A stretch of DNA of 64,000 bases from Anarhynchus alexandrinus (lineage: Eukaryota > Chordata > Aves > Charadriiformes > Charadriidae): contig VUYV01000102.1 in NCBI GenBank assembly GCA_008711295.1, positions 1,453,921 to 1,517,920 on the forward strand, read 5' to 3'. How positions within the stretch are numbered: position 1 is the stretch's first letter; every line of letters begins with the position of its first letter. The notes under the pieces were generated by a model, which saw only the letters and a program-made list of their open reading frames with translations, ran no database searches and was not told the origin of the DNA. The position numbers and the translations under genes are program-made. Of the stretch, positions 26,637 to 40,500 are shown piece by piece.

Positions 26637-26984
26637 ATATTATGTGGTACTCATGTATTCTATTTTTTGTTTCAAAGTTTTTCTGCAGCTTTGTCTAAGT
26701 ATCTGGATGTTCACTTGCTAATTATTAGATATTACTATTCCAGTTTTAGAGAAAAAAATGCATTATTTTTATAGTAAATGCCAAGTACTGGGAATGTGTG
26801 TAGTTCAAGACAGGAAAACAATGAAAAAATTTGGGATTATTTCTGTTCCTGTTCTGTAAACAGTCTTTTTCCATCTTTGTACTCTGAAAACCTGGTTTAG
26901 CCAACTGAGTTCAAAAAATTTGAAAAGCTCATTTTTATGTATAATTTATACATTAACATAAAATTACATAAAGTTGCACGCATG

Positions 26985-27050
26985 TACATATAGTTTTTAT
27001 CTACATATATACACTCACACACAAAAATACATATACACACAGACATAAAT
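26985..27050. repeat. CA/TA-rich low-complexity stretch
   Basis: Interrupted CA and TA dinucleotide runs (ACATATATACACTCACACAC and similar). It is too degenerate to be called a clean microsatellite. Confidence 0.55.
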
Positions 27051-30000
27051 CTAATACTTTAAGTGAAGCATCTCACCCTTTTCCTGCCTAACTGCCAGTT
27101 ACTGCTCCAGAATGGCATAGGTCTCCTGTAGTTCCTGTGTCCTGTCTGACAGCCCCGTATGAATGCTCCAGAGGGACATGTTAAATGTCACTGGATATGT
27201 ATGGCTAGTCACATTAAGTGCACTGTCAATATCTTCAGTGAACAGAACATTTAATTTTTTCCTGTGATGTCACCTCTGGCCTCACTTTTATTTACCAGAA
27301 AGCAGCTTTTCAAACTAGATAGATTTTTTTTGTTTCTGTTTTTTGTTATTTTATATTTTATTTCCTGGGGCAGTGTATTTTTAACTCCTGAGTCGTAAGT
27401 ATTTGGTATATTTAGTCCTATATTTGGGTATGTGCACAACTCCATTTCTGTGGACTGATGACAGTTAATGCCAGTGTGAATGTTAATCCCTTTCCTTGTG
27501 CTTGTGATAGTCTGATGGCAGAGACCGTGGCTAATAATGGTTTTTATAACTTGACAGTGTCTGTGGCATAAGCAACTAAAAGGAGTACATTGAAAGTTGT
27601 GTCTCTTCATGACCCAGTGGCAGACAGCTAAAAGACCTGGGGTGCTATAGTGTCAATGTTTTCACTATTGATACTTGTTCCTGTAGTTTCCACTTTAATG
27701 TGGTGTTATAAAAAGACCATTTTTAAAATCCATATGCAGTGGAAGATGGATACTGAAATACTCTTGCTTTTCACTACAATTTTGAGCTTCTACACACGCC
27801 ACCAGGGATCTGGGTGTTACGATTACATAACTTTAACATTTACCGTAGCTAATGAAGAAAGCTCTACTGAATTCCTGGAGGCCAAGATTGCATGGCCAAA
27901 GGACAGAAAAGACAGGCTTTTATTGTATCTTTTCTGTCATAGATTCAGAGACATCTGCCTGCAACAGACAGACTTATTCATCAAAGGTACCTGTCTACAT
28001 TTCAGAATAGGCCCTACAATATATTCTAGCCATGTGGTTTGAAATTGGATATTTTTAAAAAAAGAAACAAACCACCGTTCTCCTCACTTTTAATAAACGT
28101 TTCAACTAATGGGAATTCCACAGTTTGTCAAGTCATAACATTGTCTACAATGCAACCAACATTATCGTGCTTCTGTGACTGGTTGCCTGGCCTTGACATG
28201 AGAGAATGGGGAGCTATGGGTACAGTGACACTGTAGGAAGTTCAGCACAGGCAGAAGACCCAGCTAAAACATCCCTTAGCTGCTGCATGCAACAGCTATT
28301 TAGTTTGATTTCTCTTACTTAAATCCATATGGTCAGCTGTATTTGATAGTCTGTCCCGAATTCCAGGAGTTTGGGAAGTGATGGTGAATAGGTTTTTAGG
28401 AGCAGGGAGTGGCCAGTATTTTCAGTTGGGCTCATCCGTTGGAAAGGAAAATTACTCTAGATGAAGAGCTCTACACCATTTACAAGTAAAACACTTTTTA
28501 AGTCACTCACATTTTAACTTGATATTCATCACAACTAAGAATTAGTTATGATGTTCATAATTAAGATTGCAATTACCCAGAATGTAAAAAAGCTCGGCTA
28601 AGTGGGCTGTTTAATAGTCATTGTGTTAACTACAATAAAAATTGGCATGTTACATATTTAACCACGAAGTTTTGGAGGCACCTCTGATTATGAAGGTAGC
28701 TCAGTAATCATTAGTTAGGAAGTGACTGCTGGGTGACATATTATTTTCAGAGTAATCACCTTCCAGAAATGATGCTTCTCTTATTATTATTTTTGTAGCG
28801 CTCTAAAGGTGGTTGGTGCTTTGCAGTAACTATGAAAACAAGCTCGCTGTGCAGAAGATCTGGCAATTAAGTAGATAAAATGAAGATAAAGGGGGGAGAA
28901 TAAAATGTGACTAAAAACAATTGAGCATACATGTGAAATTAAAGAGATATATATGCACAGACACTTAAAAAGCATTTTATTGCATCTTATCAAGATTAGT
29001 TTCAGTATCTGGCCTTCTGTATGTTTGGTGTCATTTCCTCTAATTTGTGTTCTTCCTTTCATGCTTTTAAGTATTTTTAAAAAAATATTTGGTACTCTAG
29101 GGCTTCACAATAAAATAAAATTTAAGCAAAACCAAACATGATTTCATTTTTATTGAAGAAGAGGGGTAAAGAAATTTCATCCTTTTATTGCCAACTGGTA
29201 AAAGAGTTGTATGTCCTACAAAATGGACATTTGTCATTCATAAACATACCTTAAGCATAGCTAGAACAAATATCTAGATATTTTAGAAGGGAAAATAATG
29301 GAAAAAATAATCAAACTTCATATGAATTACCTACTGAGTGAGGAAAATATGTTTTTTATCTTTAGAATATTAAGGACAAAAGCTCTTCAGTGGTAATGTT
29401 TTAGTTATCAGAGGGCATAGTCAATTATTTTTCTTCAGTAAGCCTATAATATCAGGTATAAAAGGGTGTGAATCAAAACACTAGATTTAATACCCTGAAC
29501 TCTGGGGTGTACAAAATCTGATTTTTGCAGCTTGGTTGCACCTCTATAACTAATGTAACAAAGCTACATGCAGAGTTTCTTAAGTTTTGGAATGCATTTT
29601 ATTTTCCTTTTTCCTTTTCCTTCTGATTTTCTGCAGGCCATTTCTCTCCCTTTTGATCTGATGTATTTGCTCAGGTGTTTCCCATTTTTATGGCAGTGTC
29701 AATTAACTCCCTTAAATTTGCCCCTGTTGCTCTCAAAATGTCTTGATGTTCCCTTTGAAGCCTCCCTCTCCATTATCCACCATTTTCAGCATCAGAGGCT
29801 GACCTCATTGAGAGGAAAGTTTGCTGCCAGTAAGCCCTGCCCTGCTAGTAGATGTGTGTTTAGATGAAAGAAATGAAATTATGAAATGAACCTAGAAAGC
29901 AGCACTAGCACAGTCTAAGTACTCTAGACAAGAGTCAGAAATAACTCAGATCCACTCTCCCAGCATTCAGGAATGTTTGGGTGTGGGGTTCAGCCTCAAG

Positions 30001-32018
30001 TGTAGTAATTAAAGATAGTGTTATGAACATTCAACATTACTTTCCTTGTATGATTTTAAGTGAAGAAAGGGGGAAAAAAGTAAAAAAGTTTGAATGTTTT
30101 AGTCTTAAAGACCATTAAAAATCCTCTATTCAACCTGTAGAAAAGAAAATAGTAGCAAAAAAGGCAGTTATCATAAATAAATTTTTTCTATTAAGAAATT
30201 AAGAGAAATACGACTCATTTATCATGGGCTTGACTATTTTTTTAACCAATCCATAGAAGCGCAGAGTTGGAGAACTGGCATAAAATTGCGTGCAATTGTG
30301 TCTGGTCTGACTTATTCCTCCTGAAATGACCAACGCCTTATTATCTTGTAAGTTTTACAGATTTCCCTTCTGGCTCCCTTTCTCTAACATGACTTTTTCT
30401 TTTCTGAAAGATCCTGATGGTGAGCTAGAAACAAACATTGGGTTATAGATGATTGATTATGGGATATTGTTCATACAAAACATGACATTTAAATGAGAAC
30501 TTCACCTCATTTCTAATAAAAAAAAATATTCCTTTCCTGTCCTACTTCATGTTATGAAGCTGAAACAGATATGTAGATTGCATTGAGTTATTATTATACT
30601 TCTTAAGACATAAAGGGTATGATGTCTTATTAAAACTATGGCACACAGCTGTACAGTAAAATATGGCACACATAAATTGGCACACAATATTTTATTACGG
30701 GGGGGAACAGAAGTCATGTTGTTAAAGAGGGAAATTTAGAACAAAGTTCCTCTGTTTTGGTTTTTATTGCTCTGTAACATACTTGTTGCGTGATCTTAAC
30801 TGAATCACTCCTGTTAAAAATTAAGTAGGTCCAGTAGCTTCTCACTACTACAAGGTTGATTCCTAGCACCCTCCTGCTGCCTGCTTCTAGCCACAAGCTA
30901 TTGCCACACACCTTGCACCAACTCTGGCAGTTTTTGGAGCCTGCTGTCAGCTGATTTGGCTTCTTAGCCTTGCTACAAAGTCAACCTGAGAGATTGTTAT
31001 ACAGAATTGCAGAAAGCACCAGTGGAAGTGCATGGGAATGCAGTGGAATCGCAAAGCAAGGAATAAGGGCAGAAGAAAGGAGCAAAAAGGAAGAAGTACC
31101 TTTCTCTTTGTTACCTTTAAGCAGTTAAAGGTTTGCCATCGTTATGTAGCTTCATTCTTAAAGTAGATTTTTGGAGCTGTTTATCTGCTACTGACTTTGA
31201 GATGGAGTATCTACAGCAAGCCAAAGCACTAAAGGAATGACAAATCTACTATTTGTTTCAAGATTAATGAAATAAGATTAATGTGGGGATGAATAGAATA
31301 GGAACAAGAAGAAATTAGTCATAAACCTGTTGCATAAAATATTGCAGTATGATTCCTGTTTCCAGAATTGTTTCTGATTCTTCACACAACAACTATGTTT
31401 AGTACAAAGCTTGACCAAGGAGTATTTGGTAGACTCTGAAAGGGAAATCATGGGATTATGAAAAGCATCCCCACCTAATAGGGATGCATGAATATGGAGC
31501 TGCTGGCATTTAATTCATTAATGGATTTTCAAATTTTCATTGTATGCTCCCAGTTCTTCCCCACTCTCATTACAAAATGCATTCTCTGTATTTATTCTTA
31601 CTACTTAAATTCATTCTTACAGACTACATATATCTCTTTATTAAAAAATCTATGTCTGTATTTGTCTATATGTAAAACTCTCCTATCTGATTAAATTGTT
31701 TCATAAACTTCAACGATTGCTACAAGTGAATCGCCTAAATATGCCAGAAAACACGTATGAAATATATTATTTATCTTCTTGAAACACAAGGTAGAATTTC
31801 TGGGCTTGCTTGCCCATTTGTTTACCATTTAACATGTCTAAGTATAGCAAATCAGTAGACTGTGTCTGACAGTTTATGTAATTTATCTCAGCTTCATGTT
31901 TTATTTCATAATCTGAGTAAAGATATTTGCTGCTTGTTTTAGAGAAGAAACTTTTATGATTGTTGTTGCTTGTTTATTCCCTCCTTCTCTTTCCCCTGTA
32001 TTAAATCTCTAGTATGAC

Positions 32019-32100
32019 TTCCCTTCCCTTCCCTTCCCTTCCCTTCCCTTCCCTTCCCTTCCCTTCCCTTCCCTTCCCTTCCCTTCCCTTCCCTTCCCTT
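32019..32100. repeat. Pure (CCCTT)16 pentanucleotide microsatellite
   Basis: Sixteen uninterrupted copies of CCCTT at 32021-32100, preceded by TT from the same phase. The minus strand reads (AAGGG)16. The strict polypyrimidine/polypurine asymmetry and regular G3 runs allow triplex or G-quadruplex folding. Perfect purity suggests recent expansion or ongoing length change. Confidence 0.97.
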
Positions 32101-33630
32101 AATTATATAAAAATAGAAATAGTTTTTGTGGTTTTGAAAATAGCATGATGCTGTATCTAATTTAAAATATTGTTAGGTAGTGTCATAAAAGCAAGAAAAA
32201 GGGTGTAGGTAATGAACAACTAAAATAAGTAATTTTACAGATTTAAATATCCATACGTCTCTGTTCATAGGACAGTATTGCAATTAAAAATCTTACATCA
32301 TCATATTCTGTCATCTGTATCTAGGCTGACTGAGATCAATGTTATATGTGATGTTCCCAGGTATGTGATGCTACCGTTCATCTTCTCTGTCTTTCTTTCA
32401 GCTTTCAATTACCTTTATTAGATTGTGTGATTCAGAACACAGCAAGGAAAGTGCACAGCCACTGCATTCTTAACAGGTAGAAAATGAGTGTCTCAAGCTG
32501 TGTCTGTTGTGTCCTTCCAGATTTCTGTCTTTACTAATTATCTTTTCAGAAGACATTTGCTGGGCGCCAAAAAAAAAAAAATTCATAGAGGAATGTGACT
32601 TCTGAAATACAATCAATAAATAATAATTATGTGAAACAGTAATTTCCATTACACCTGGCTAATTTTGTTTAAATTCCAAAGTACCTGTTCGATTTCAGAA
32701 GTTTTGCAAGACCACTTATCTTGATGCTTATCTTATCGCAGCATCTTTTCTTGAGGAGAATCAGTTGATACTTTTAAATGCTGCGTGTACCCCCTTCTGA
32801 ATACTTAGTTTATCTTCTAGTGTAATTTAGATAACACAGAGTCTCTGGTGTGTGTTTAATTATCAAAGAGGAGTCTGAATTAAAAAGCACAGAAAAATCC
32901 TGATGCATTTAGGCCAAGTATGTAAGCTATACTACTCTGAAAACAGTGAAAAAAGGTTTATATACTTATCTGACTTCCGTTGTAAGTTCCACATTTGCCT
33001 TTGGAATCTTTCCACAGACCAGGACAACTAGGGTGCAATGTAGGCTTGCACCCCGTCATCATCCCTTCAGTCCAGTTTAAGGTTGTGGCTGAAGACTGCA
33101 ACATTTTATTGTCAAACTATTTCTCTGCACTGGAGAGACATAAGGTCCCATCGTTTTCTTCTTGTACTCTAAATTAAGTGTAATCTCAAAGTCTGAATTT
33201 TTGAGTCTACCTAAATTCTGACATGTCATAGGGAGGAAGGAGTCTTTTCAGGGACTTCAGCAGACATTTGTGTTTTATAGCAAGACACTCAATGTAAATT
33301 GATCACCTGGCAAAGACATGACTTGTTTGCCATTTTTGAGGTTGGAGTAATTCTAGAAGTCACTCAAATTCTCAGCTATACATTTGTTCCATCTCCTGGA
33401 ATAGATTAATTGTGTACTGCAGCAACCATGAATACTCATAGAAAATCATGTAACAGTTTGGATTGGAAGGGACCTTTAAAAAGGTCATCGAGTCCAACCC
33501 CACTGTAATGAGCAGGGACATCTTCAACTAGATCGGGTTGCTCAGAGCCCTGTCCACCTGACCTTGAATGTTTCCAGGGATGGCACATCTACCACCTCTC
33601 TGGGCAACCTGTTCCACTGCTTCACCACTC

Positions 33631-33894
33631 TCATTGTAAAAAATTCTTCCTTATATCTACCCTAAGTCTACCCCCTTTTAGTTTAAAACCATTACTCCTT
33701 GTCCTGCTGCAACAGGCCCTGCTAAAAAGTTTCTCCCTATCTTTCTTATAAGCCCTCTTTAAGTATTGAAAGGCCCCAATAAGGTCTCCCTGGAGCCTTC
33801 TCTTCTCCAGGCTGAACAACCTCAACTGTCTCAACCTTTCTTCATAGGAGAAGTGTTCCATCTCTCTGATCATTTCCATGGCCCTCCTCTGCAT
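33631..33894 (-). pseudogene. CR1 ORF2 C-terminal remnant
   Basis: 87 codons in one frame, with [43 protein letters not shown] and RVDIRKNFLQ. These match the region downstream of the polymerase domain in other CR1 copies here. The frame ends in a premature stop before the RHWN-like motif, so the last part of the protein is lost. Confidence 0.82.
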
Positions 33895-34228
33895 CTGCTT
33901 TAACAGGTCCTTGTCTTTCCTGTGCTAAGAGCTCCACAACTTGACACTACTCCAGGTGGGCTTTCACCAAAGTGGAGTAGAGGGGCAGAATCAACTCCCT
34001 TGACCTGCTGGCCACGCTTCTTTTGATGTAGCCCAGGATACATTTGTCTTTCTGGGCTACGAGCACACGTTGCTGACTCCTGTCTAGCTTTTTACCCACC
34101 AGTACCCCCAAGTCCTTCTCCTTAGGGCTGCTCTCAATCCCTTCATCCCCCAGCCTGTATTGATACCAGGGGTTGCTGCGACCCAGGCACAGGACCCTTG
34201 CATTTGGCCTTGTTGAACCTCATGAGAT

Positions 34229-34540
34229 TCACACAGGCCACTTCTCGAGCTTGTCCAAGTCCCTCTGGATGGCATCCCATCCCTCAGGTGTGTCATTTGC
34301 AGCATTCACCTTAGTGTCATCTGCAAACTTGCTGAGGGTGTACTTGATTCCACTGTCTATGGCATTGATGAAGATACTGAAGAGTACTGGTCGCAATACG
34401 GACCCCTGAGGGACACGACTTGTCACTGATCTCCATCTGGACATTGAGCGATTGACCACTACCCTCTGGATGTGACCATCCAACCAATTCCTCATCCACC
34501 AAACAGTCCACCCATCAAATTCATATATCTCCAATTTAGA
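34229..34540 (-). pseudogene. CR1 ORF2 reverse-transcriptase palm remnant
   Basis: About 100 codons in one frame that keep core non-LTR reverse-transcriptase motifs: [19 protein letters not shown] (the substrate-positioning block with PQGS) followed by [13 protein letters not shown], where FADD corresponds to the catalytic [F/Y]xDD box. An inverted [14 protein letters not shown] segment precedes them, as expected. PVLF in place of the usual GPVLF context shows some substitution. The first 30 or so residues of the open frame are non-CR1 flank. The fragment is isolated from the endonuclease and cannot be active alone. Confidence 0.85.
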
Positions 34541-34552
34541 GAGAATCAGGAC

Positions 34553-37500
34553 AACATAAGCATTGACAGAAATGTTATTTATTCCTGACTGGAGATCATT
34601 GTTATTGGGTGGTTCATCAGTTAACATTTGTTACAGATTGTTGACTAAACTAATTTTGAGAAGTTATTTAAAAAGAGATACATAATTAATTTTGTAATTT
34701 AAGTTTTCAAATATAATGTGAAATTTAACAATTTGAGTACACAATGAAAGAGGCAATGTTCAAAGATTTAATTTGAAGAAATAAATCTGTCAACAGGTAA
34801 ATCGTATAACATTGTGTCCAAAGAAAAAAACTAACCTAAGTCAAAATGTTATGAGCATACACTTCAAGGAGTACTTACAATATGGTACAACTAGATGAAT
34901 TACAGTAAAATAGGTTGGTTTGGATCAGGGTTGAGTACCTTGATTAGTATAACATAATATTATAGTTATTCCCTTTCAAGAAATGTAGATAAATTGGTAG
35001 GCCTGATATAGAATTCCAGCTAAAGAAACATTGCTTTGTTCTTCATAGGATAAATAGGGCAACAATTAAAATGGAAAACAGTCTCTGTACTGTTTGTACA
35101 GAAATACACTGGAGAACAGATTGACAATATTTTTAAGTCAAGATACTGAAAAAATTGTCTTACTGGAAGCCATTTCTCAATTTTACCTTAAAATAAATAA
35201 TGCTACTATATAATAGTTTTTTATTGTATTATTTCTTTTCACTTTTTTGAACCTAAGTCTTCAAAGGTATGCATTGAACGAGGGTATACTATTCTACCTT
35301 AGTAACAGTGACAGCATTATTAAATAATGTATTTCATTTTGATGTACAGCTCTAACGTACATCTCTTTCTGACAAGGATAAGGTCACCTGTCATAAAATT
35401 GTATTTGCTGTCCAAAAATTGATTCGCAACTATTGAAAATTGTGAAACAGTTTAAAACTTAAGATATGTGATAGAGCTGTTGACCTTTTCTTCAGCAGAG
35501 GTAATACAGATACCATCACCAATGTGTTTGTTTGTTATTTGCTCCAAATATATGCAAGATTTCTATTCGCAAATCAAAGATAGAGACTATTGGCAAGTTG
35601 ATTATACTTTTAAAAAAAAAAAATCGAACTTTCATCTATCTTCATGTGTAGTGTACATTTGGAATATGCATATCCCATCATGGCACTCTCTTGTTTTTCA
35701 CAGGTCAATTGGAAAAAAAAGGGTTTATTACCTCAGGGAGAGTGCCCAAGACCTCAGATTAATATTGAAAATGCAGGGTTTTTTTAAATTGTTTTTTAAG
35801 TTGAACAGAGCAGACAGTAGCCATAGAACACAATTAATATGTAAGTTGGAAGATGTAAATAAAATTTATTTTTTGTTTTCATAAAACAAGGAGAGACAGA
35901 TGAAAGCATTAAAAGGCAAGTTTAAATTTGATAAAAAGACATAATTGTTTAGCCTTTGGGATTTGCTACCTCAAGTTCTCATTGTGCTTATCACGAGTAA
36001 GAGAAAATAGTGGAAAATCGTACAGAAAATGAGATATCAATAATCTACATTATGCTTGAAATTCTAGAAAGAATATGAACCCGTTTCAGGGACTGAGGTA
36101 ACTCCATTTTGGGTCTAGGAAGAAATTTTCTGTAAATATCATGTTCCCTGTATTTGTTACCTGTGGGGTTTCTTTTACTTTTACTATGACTATACACTAG
36201 GAAATTAATGTCAGATTAAAAGGACCTCTCTTTTAATCCCCTGTGTGACAGAGGATCATAATGCCTATGTTTCCTTGTTCTGTATGGCTGAAACAAGGAA
36301 ATTTTACCATTGGTTTTATTGGGAGTAGGACAGAATTTCAAATAAGCACATAGAAGAAAAAAGTTAGAACTACCTCCTAGAGGCAGTGCCATCCTATATT
36401 TGAGTACCACCTAGGTATTATTACCTTGTTCAGTGTTTCAGTACTGACTAATCAAATATGAATCATTAGGACTCAAAGGTCTACCTTACATTTTAAAACA
36501 TGACACCACTCAATCAATACAAAAAACAATGTTAGTTCTAAAAAGAAGAGGGGAAAAAAAACTCTTCAATCAACAATAAAACAAAGTTATTCTTATGAAA
36601 TTTTTTTTCCTCCTTAAATGAATTGACTGTGGAAAAAGTGCTCCAACTTCTAGTGCATGCACCCAACTTGATCATCTCACTAACTTGCAGATGCAGGTAA
36701 ACATTAGATAAGGTAATGTTGTTCATCTTTACTGAATGTTTTCTGTGGATTCATCTGGGAGAGGGAAGATTGTTGAAAGAGCAGGTGAAGCAGTCCACCT
36801 ATGTAAAGCATCCATCACTCTCCAGGGACTATGCAGAGAATGATCAGGAAAACTTAGACACCTAAATCCGGTTGTCCCAACCTTTCTAAGGATAAAGCTT
36901 TGAGGATGAAATTTTCTTTAAAAGAATGGTAACAGCTATCACATTTTCCATGATGCGTTCAGGATGATTGTGCAGAAGGTAGGAGACAAATTCTAGCACA
37001 ATCTCAGGCAGCTTCTCGTGAGACCCCACTAGTACAGTTCAAAGTGCAAGAATCAAAATGCCGCCCTGCAATAGAAAACAAGCAAGACAAGCCTCAAGAC
37101 TGGGTTCAACAGACTTACTTTGTCTGGTGTTGTCTTGTTGCTTGGAGCTTTGTTTTAGCTTGCTTACTTTAACAGTAATTAACTAACTACCAGGAGTCTA
37201 TTGTCTTAGCTGTTTTAATTTAGGTAAGTTTTGCATAATTCTGGACTGGAACAGCTGCAATTAAAAATATTTGATATAGGTAGGAATAAAAAGTAATCAT
37301 GCTGTGTAGAGTGAACTGTCTATGACCCCAAAATAATGATGCTGCATAAAGGAGGAGTAAGGGCCTAGGGTATCACCTTGAAGGATGGTACTGCAGTCTC
37401 TGGTGACTCAACAGTGTTCAACTGTTCTTGGCAATGGGAACTTTGGAGCTGGGCAAAACTGATTTTAGGAGCAACAAAAAAGATGAAGAAGCAGCATCCG

Positions 37501-40500
37501 ACATAAACAGGAAAAAAAAGGAACAGATTAAATTCAGATGTAACATAGAGTTATAGAGCAAAATAGAAAGAACAAGGGGAAAAGTATGCTATAGAACATA
37601 CTTTTGATAAATAAGGCCCCAAACAGACCCAAAACTGAGGAAAAAGAAATTTTCTACATCAATGGCAGAGGCCTCCCAGCAAAGAGAAGGAAGAACCACC
37701 TAATTTTAACATCTTACTCTTTCTGATGAAGGATTCAGGACACTGGCCCCTTCTCCAGCCCTGACTGAAACTGTTGAGTTTAAGACCCAGAGGAGCAGCA
37801 GAACAGGAAGCGTAACAGAGAAGTAGATTACCAAGAAGAAGTAGAGTACTTGGTAGAAGTACCAAGAGACTTTTTCCTATAGAGCAACTTTTAATTGTAA
37901 TATTGTTAATGAAATTTCTTTTATATTAATTAGGCAATATAGACTGTGAATCTGCTAGTATCACTGTAACTGGACAAATAATAACTGTTTAATTATACTA
38001 ACAATAAATTCTTGGCTTCACATATAGGATGCATTCCCCTTTTTGCCCATAAGAAGATTATTAATATAATAACAGGGTTAAAAAAAGGGGCAGGTCTGAG
38101 GGAGCATTGCTTGAGTACTTAGCATTAGGACCATGTTTGGATAAAGAACAAAAAGAACATTGGGAAGAGAGACCACATTCTTACATCTCCTACATACCGC
38201 ATTAATGCATTAAATAAAGCATAGTATAGAATTAGTCATTGTCCTGGAGAGTCAATTTTTTTTGAACTTTCCTAGAGATTTGGTAGTCTGGATGATAAAG
38301 GACTCTTGAGATGGTAAACAGAAGAATGTCCATCAGAAGATAACAGTGCTTACATGTCTAAATTTAAATAGATGTTTAAAAATAGATTTCTAGAAAAGCT
38401 TTCAGGATATCTACAGAAGTGAAGGATATTTGATTCATACCTATTTTTCTGCCTTTGCTACATGGGTAGACTTTGTGCTGAAAATGTTGATGCTATTAAA
38501 GAATGTCTGTAGAGCACAGAAGCCTCTACAAGTGGGAGTGACAGACACCGGCAGCAGTTGTGATAGGGGAAACTTGGAAAGCTAAGAAACACAGACCTGA
38601 AGGTTGTCTGGCATCCCAAACACTTTAAAAGGTATAACTGAAGAACTATCCTTTAATCCTGATAGATTTCTTCAGAAATATGCATGAGCTCATGTTTCCA
38701 AATGCCTTTATATGGGCATATTTTAGTTCCTCCAGCGTTCCTATGTTCTTCTGGTTTCTATCAGCTTATCAACAGCCATTGTCAGCATGGAAAGAAAAAT
38801 CCAACCAAATGAGTAAACAAACAATGCAAGTAATTTTAAGATTGATCATGTAAATTCTGGATATTCCTAAACAGCATAGTTGCCTGCACCTGAGGATGTA
38901 CACATTGCCTTCCTATGTAACTTCTGCCTTTAAATCTATTTGTCTCCGATGAGCAAACCTCAGATCTGATTGCTTCTAACTCTCTGCCTTTGATATCTTC
39001 ACAGTAGCTACTCTGAGAAGTGTCCATCCGTTGGATATCTATACTATCCTTCATGCTTTAGAAAGGTTAGGGAGAAGGAGCAGCAGGTGGGAGGTAGGGG
39101 GTTTGGTATTTATCTTGAACTCTGTGCAACTACAAATACATTTTCTGTCTCCATTGCTGCTCATCTATAATTAGGCTAGAGGTATGGAACTAAAAGAAGA
39201 GGAGCTAAACAGCAGCAGTAATGCAAAAAGTAATTGAAAACATCTGATTAATGTCACAAAGAATGTCAGGTAATAACCGAAGGAAAATAGCTCAAATAAA
39301 GGCCAGTAAAAGTGCCAGTAGTTGTAGGCATTTGTAGGTATCCAATATATTTTTACATAAAAGTTTACAGTTGTATTAAACTCCAGCAGTGAATGAATTT
39401 AGCTACTTTATGTCACAGTAGCAGCATTTATCTGAAAACCAATGAATGTACTCTAGAATAGAAGTACCTTGACTGAGGTTTTTCTTTTATTTTTACTGGT
39501 TATGTTACAAACTTGTTTTTGACTTTTATTTATGTCCATGAGGTTTCTATTGTGTCCAACTCATTTTTTTTCTTTTTTTTTTCCTTTTTCCCCTCAAAAC
39601 ATGCTTATCTATCAAAAGAAAAAAAAGGAATTGGGAACTAAAGAACTGTTATACTTAATTTGAAGTATCATTGATATGTATTTTTAATGAGTTATTGGAT
39701 ACCAGCAAATGTTAATTCTTTATTATAGCTATTGATCAGTTATGTTAGATATTCTCTATTAGTTTAGACATAACAGGAGTGGCAAAAAGACAGTTTGGAT
39801 TGATAGGGCTTTGAAGATAAAAATGTTTACAGATCATTCCATCAGTAAAGGCTAGAGATCTAAATGAAATATAAAACACATACAGATCTTCACTAAGAAA
39901 CATTATGAAATCCAGATATCTTTATCTTTTTATGGAAAAAGCCTCTTTGCTGCCAGCAGCCCCAGCACGTCAGCCAAAACTGTTCCAGTGGTGGTTATTA
40001 TTTCTCTTGCAGCATTCACTGGGTTAATTAAAAGAAATAGTTGCAATGAAAAACTTTGTTTCATAATTCCATCTGGTTTAAATGTGTGGTTTTAGTTACA
40101 CATAGAATCAAAAAGCTGCCAAAACTCCAGCTATGACCCCTATTACAATATCTACAAAATTAATGATGTTGGAATATTATTTGAGCAAACAATATACTTG
40201 AGCTTTTTGCTTTATTAATTCAGAAGCTGCCAGAACGTGCACCGTGATTACAGATTTTCTGATTCTAGACTCCAATAAGAATCTTTCCACTGATTATGAC
40301 AGCAGCAGATCTCAGCCCTACTAACTAAAAATAGTTTTATAAATTATGAACAATATAGATGCTAAGAAGAAAGAAGTGAATTACAAATGTGTCAGAATAA
40401 TTTCTTAAAAGAATCACTGCTGTAACACAACAGTAACCATATAACACTTAAAGATTCTTAAAAGAAAAGGTGGAGATAGGGGTTAATTTCTTAATTAAAT

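Larger units (their letters stand above)
26637..33435. other. Unique AT-rich DNA, no gene recognised
   Basis: About 6.8 kb. It contains CA/TA-rich low complexity at 26985-27050 and the (CCCTT)16 array at 32019-32100. Two divergent open frames (119 codons on - at 27251-27610, 130 codons on + at 27650-28042) show no recognisable domain and probably occur by chance. Confidence 0.6.
33436..34552 (-). mobile_element. CR1 LINE, about 1.1-kb 3' fragment reaching the RT catalytic region
   Basis: The longest CR1 copy in the window, on the minus strand. The 3' end at the left shows degraded octamers (TCATAGAAAATCATG). The sequence then runs through the 3' UTR, the C-terminal extension (33631-33894), the thumb-like region, and the polymerase palm with the catalytic FADD box, out to the region coding for the IYEFDG-like residues near 34540. 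The right boundary is uncertain because similarity fades at 34540-34555. The tail type matches 7128 and 26094. Several frameshifts separate the coding blocks, so the element is dead. Confidence 0.94.

Noticed and set aside
27251..28042. Divergent pair of 119- and 130-codon frames
   Set aside because: No recognisable domain, no promoter or splice context, and the plus frame has a GTG start; such lengths occur by chance over 64 kb.
32019..32100. Interstitial telomeric repeat
   Set aside because: The unit is CCCTT, not the vertebrate telomeric CCCTAA.
35468..35884. 138-codon plus-strand frame
   Set aside because: Non-ATG start, unremarkable composition and a lysine run from a poly(A) tract; no family resemblance.
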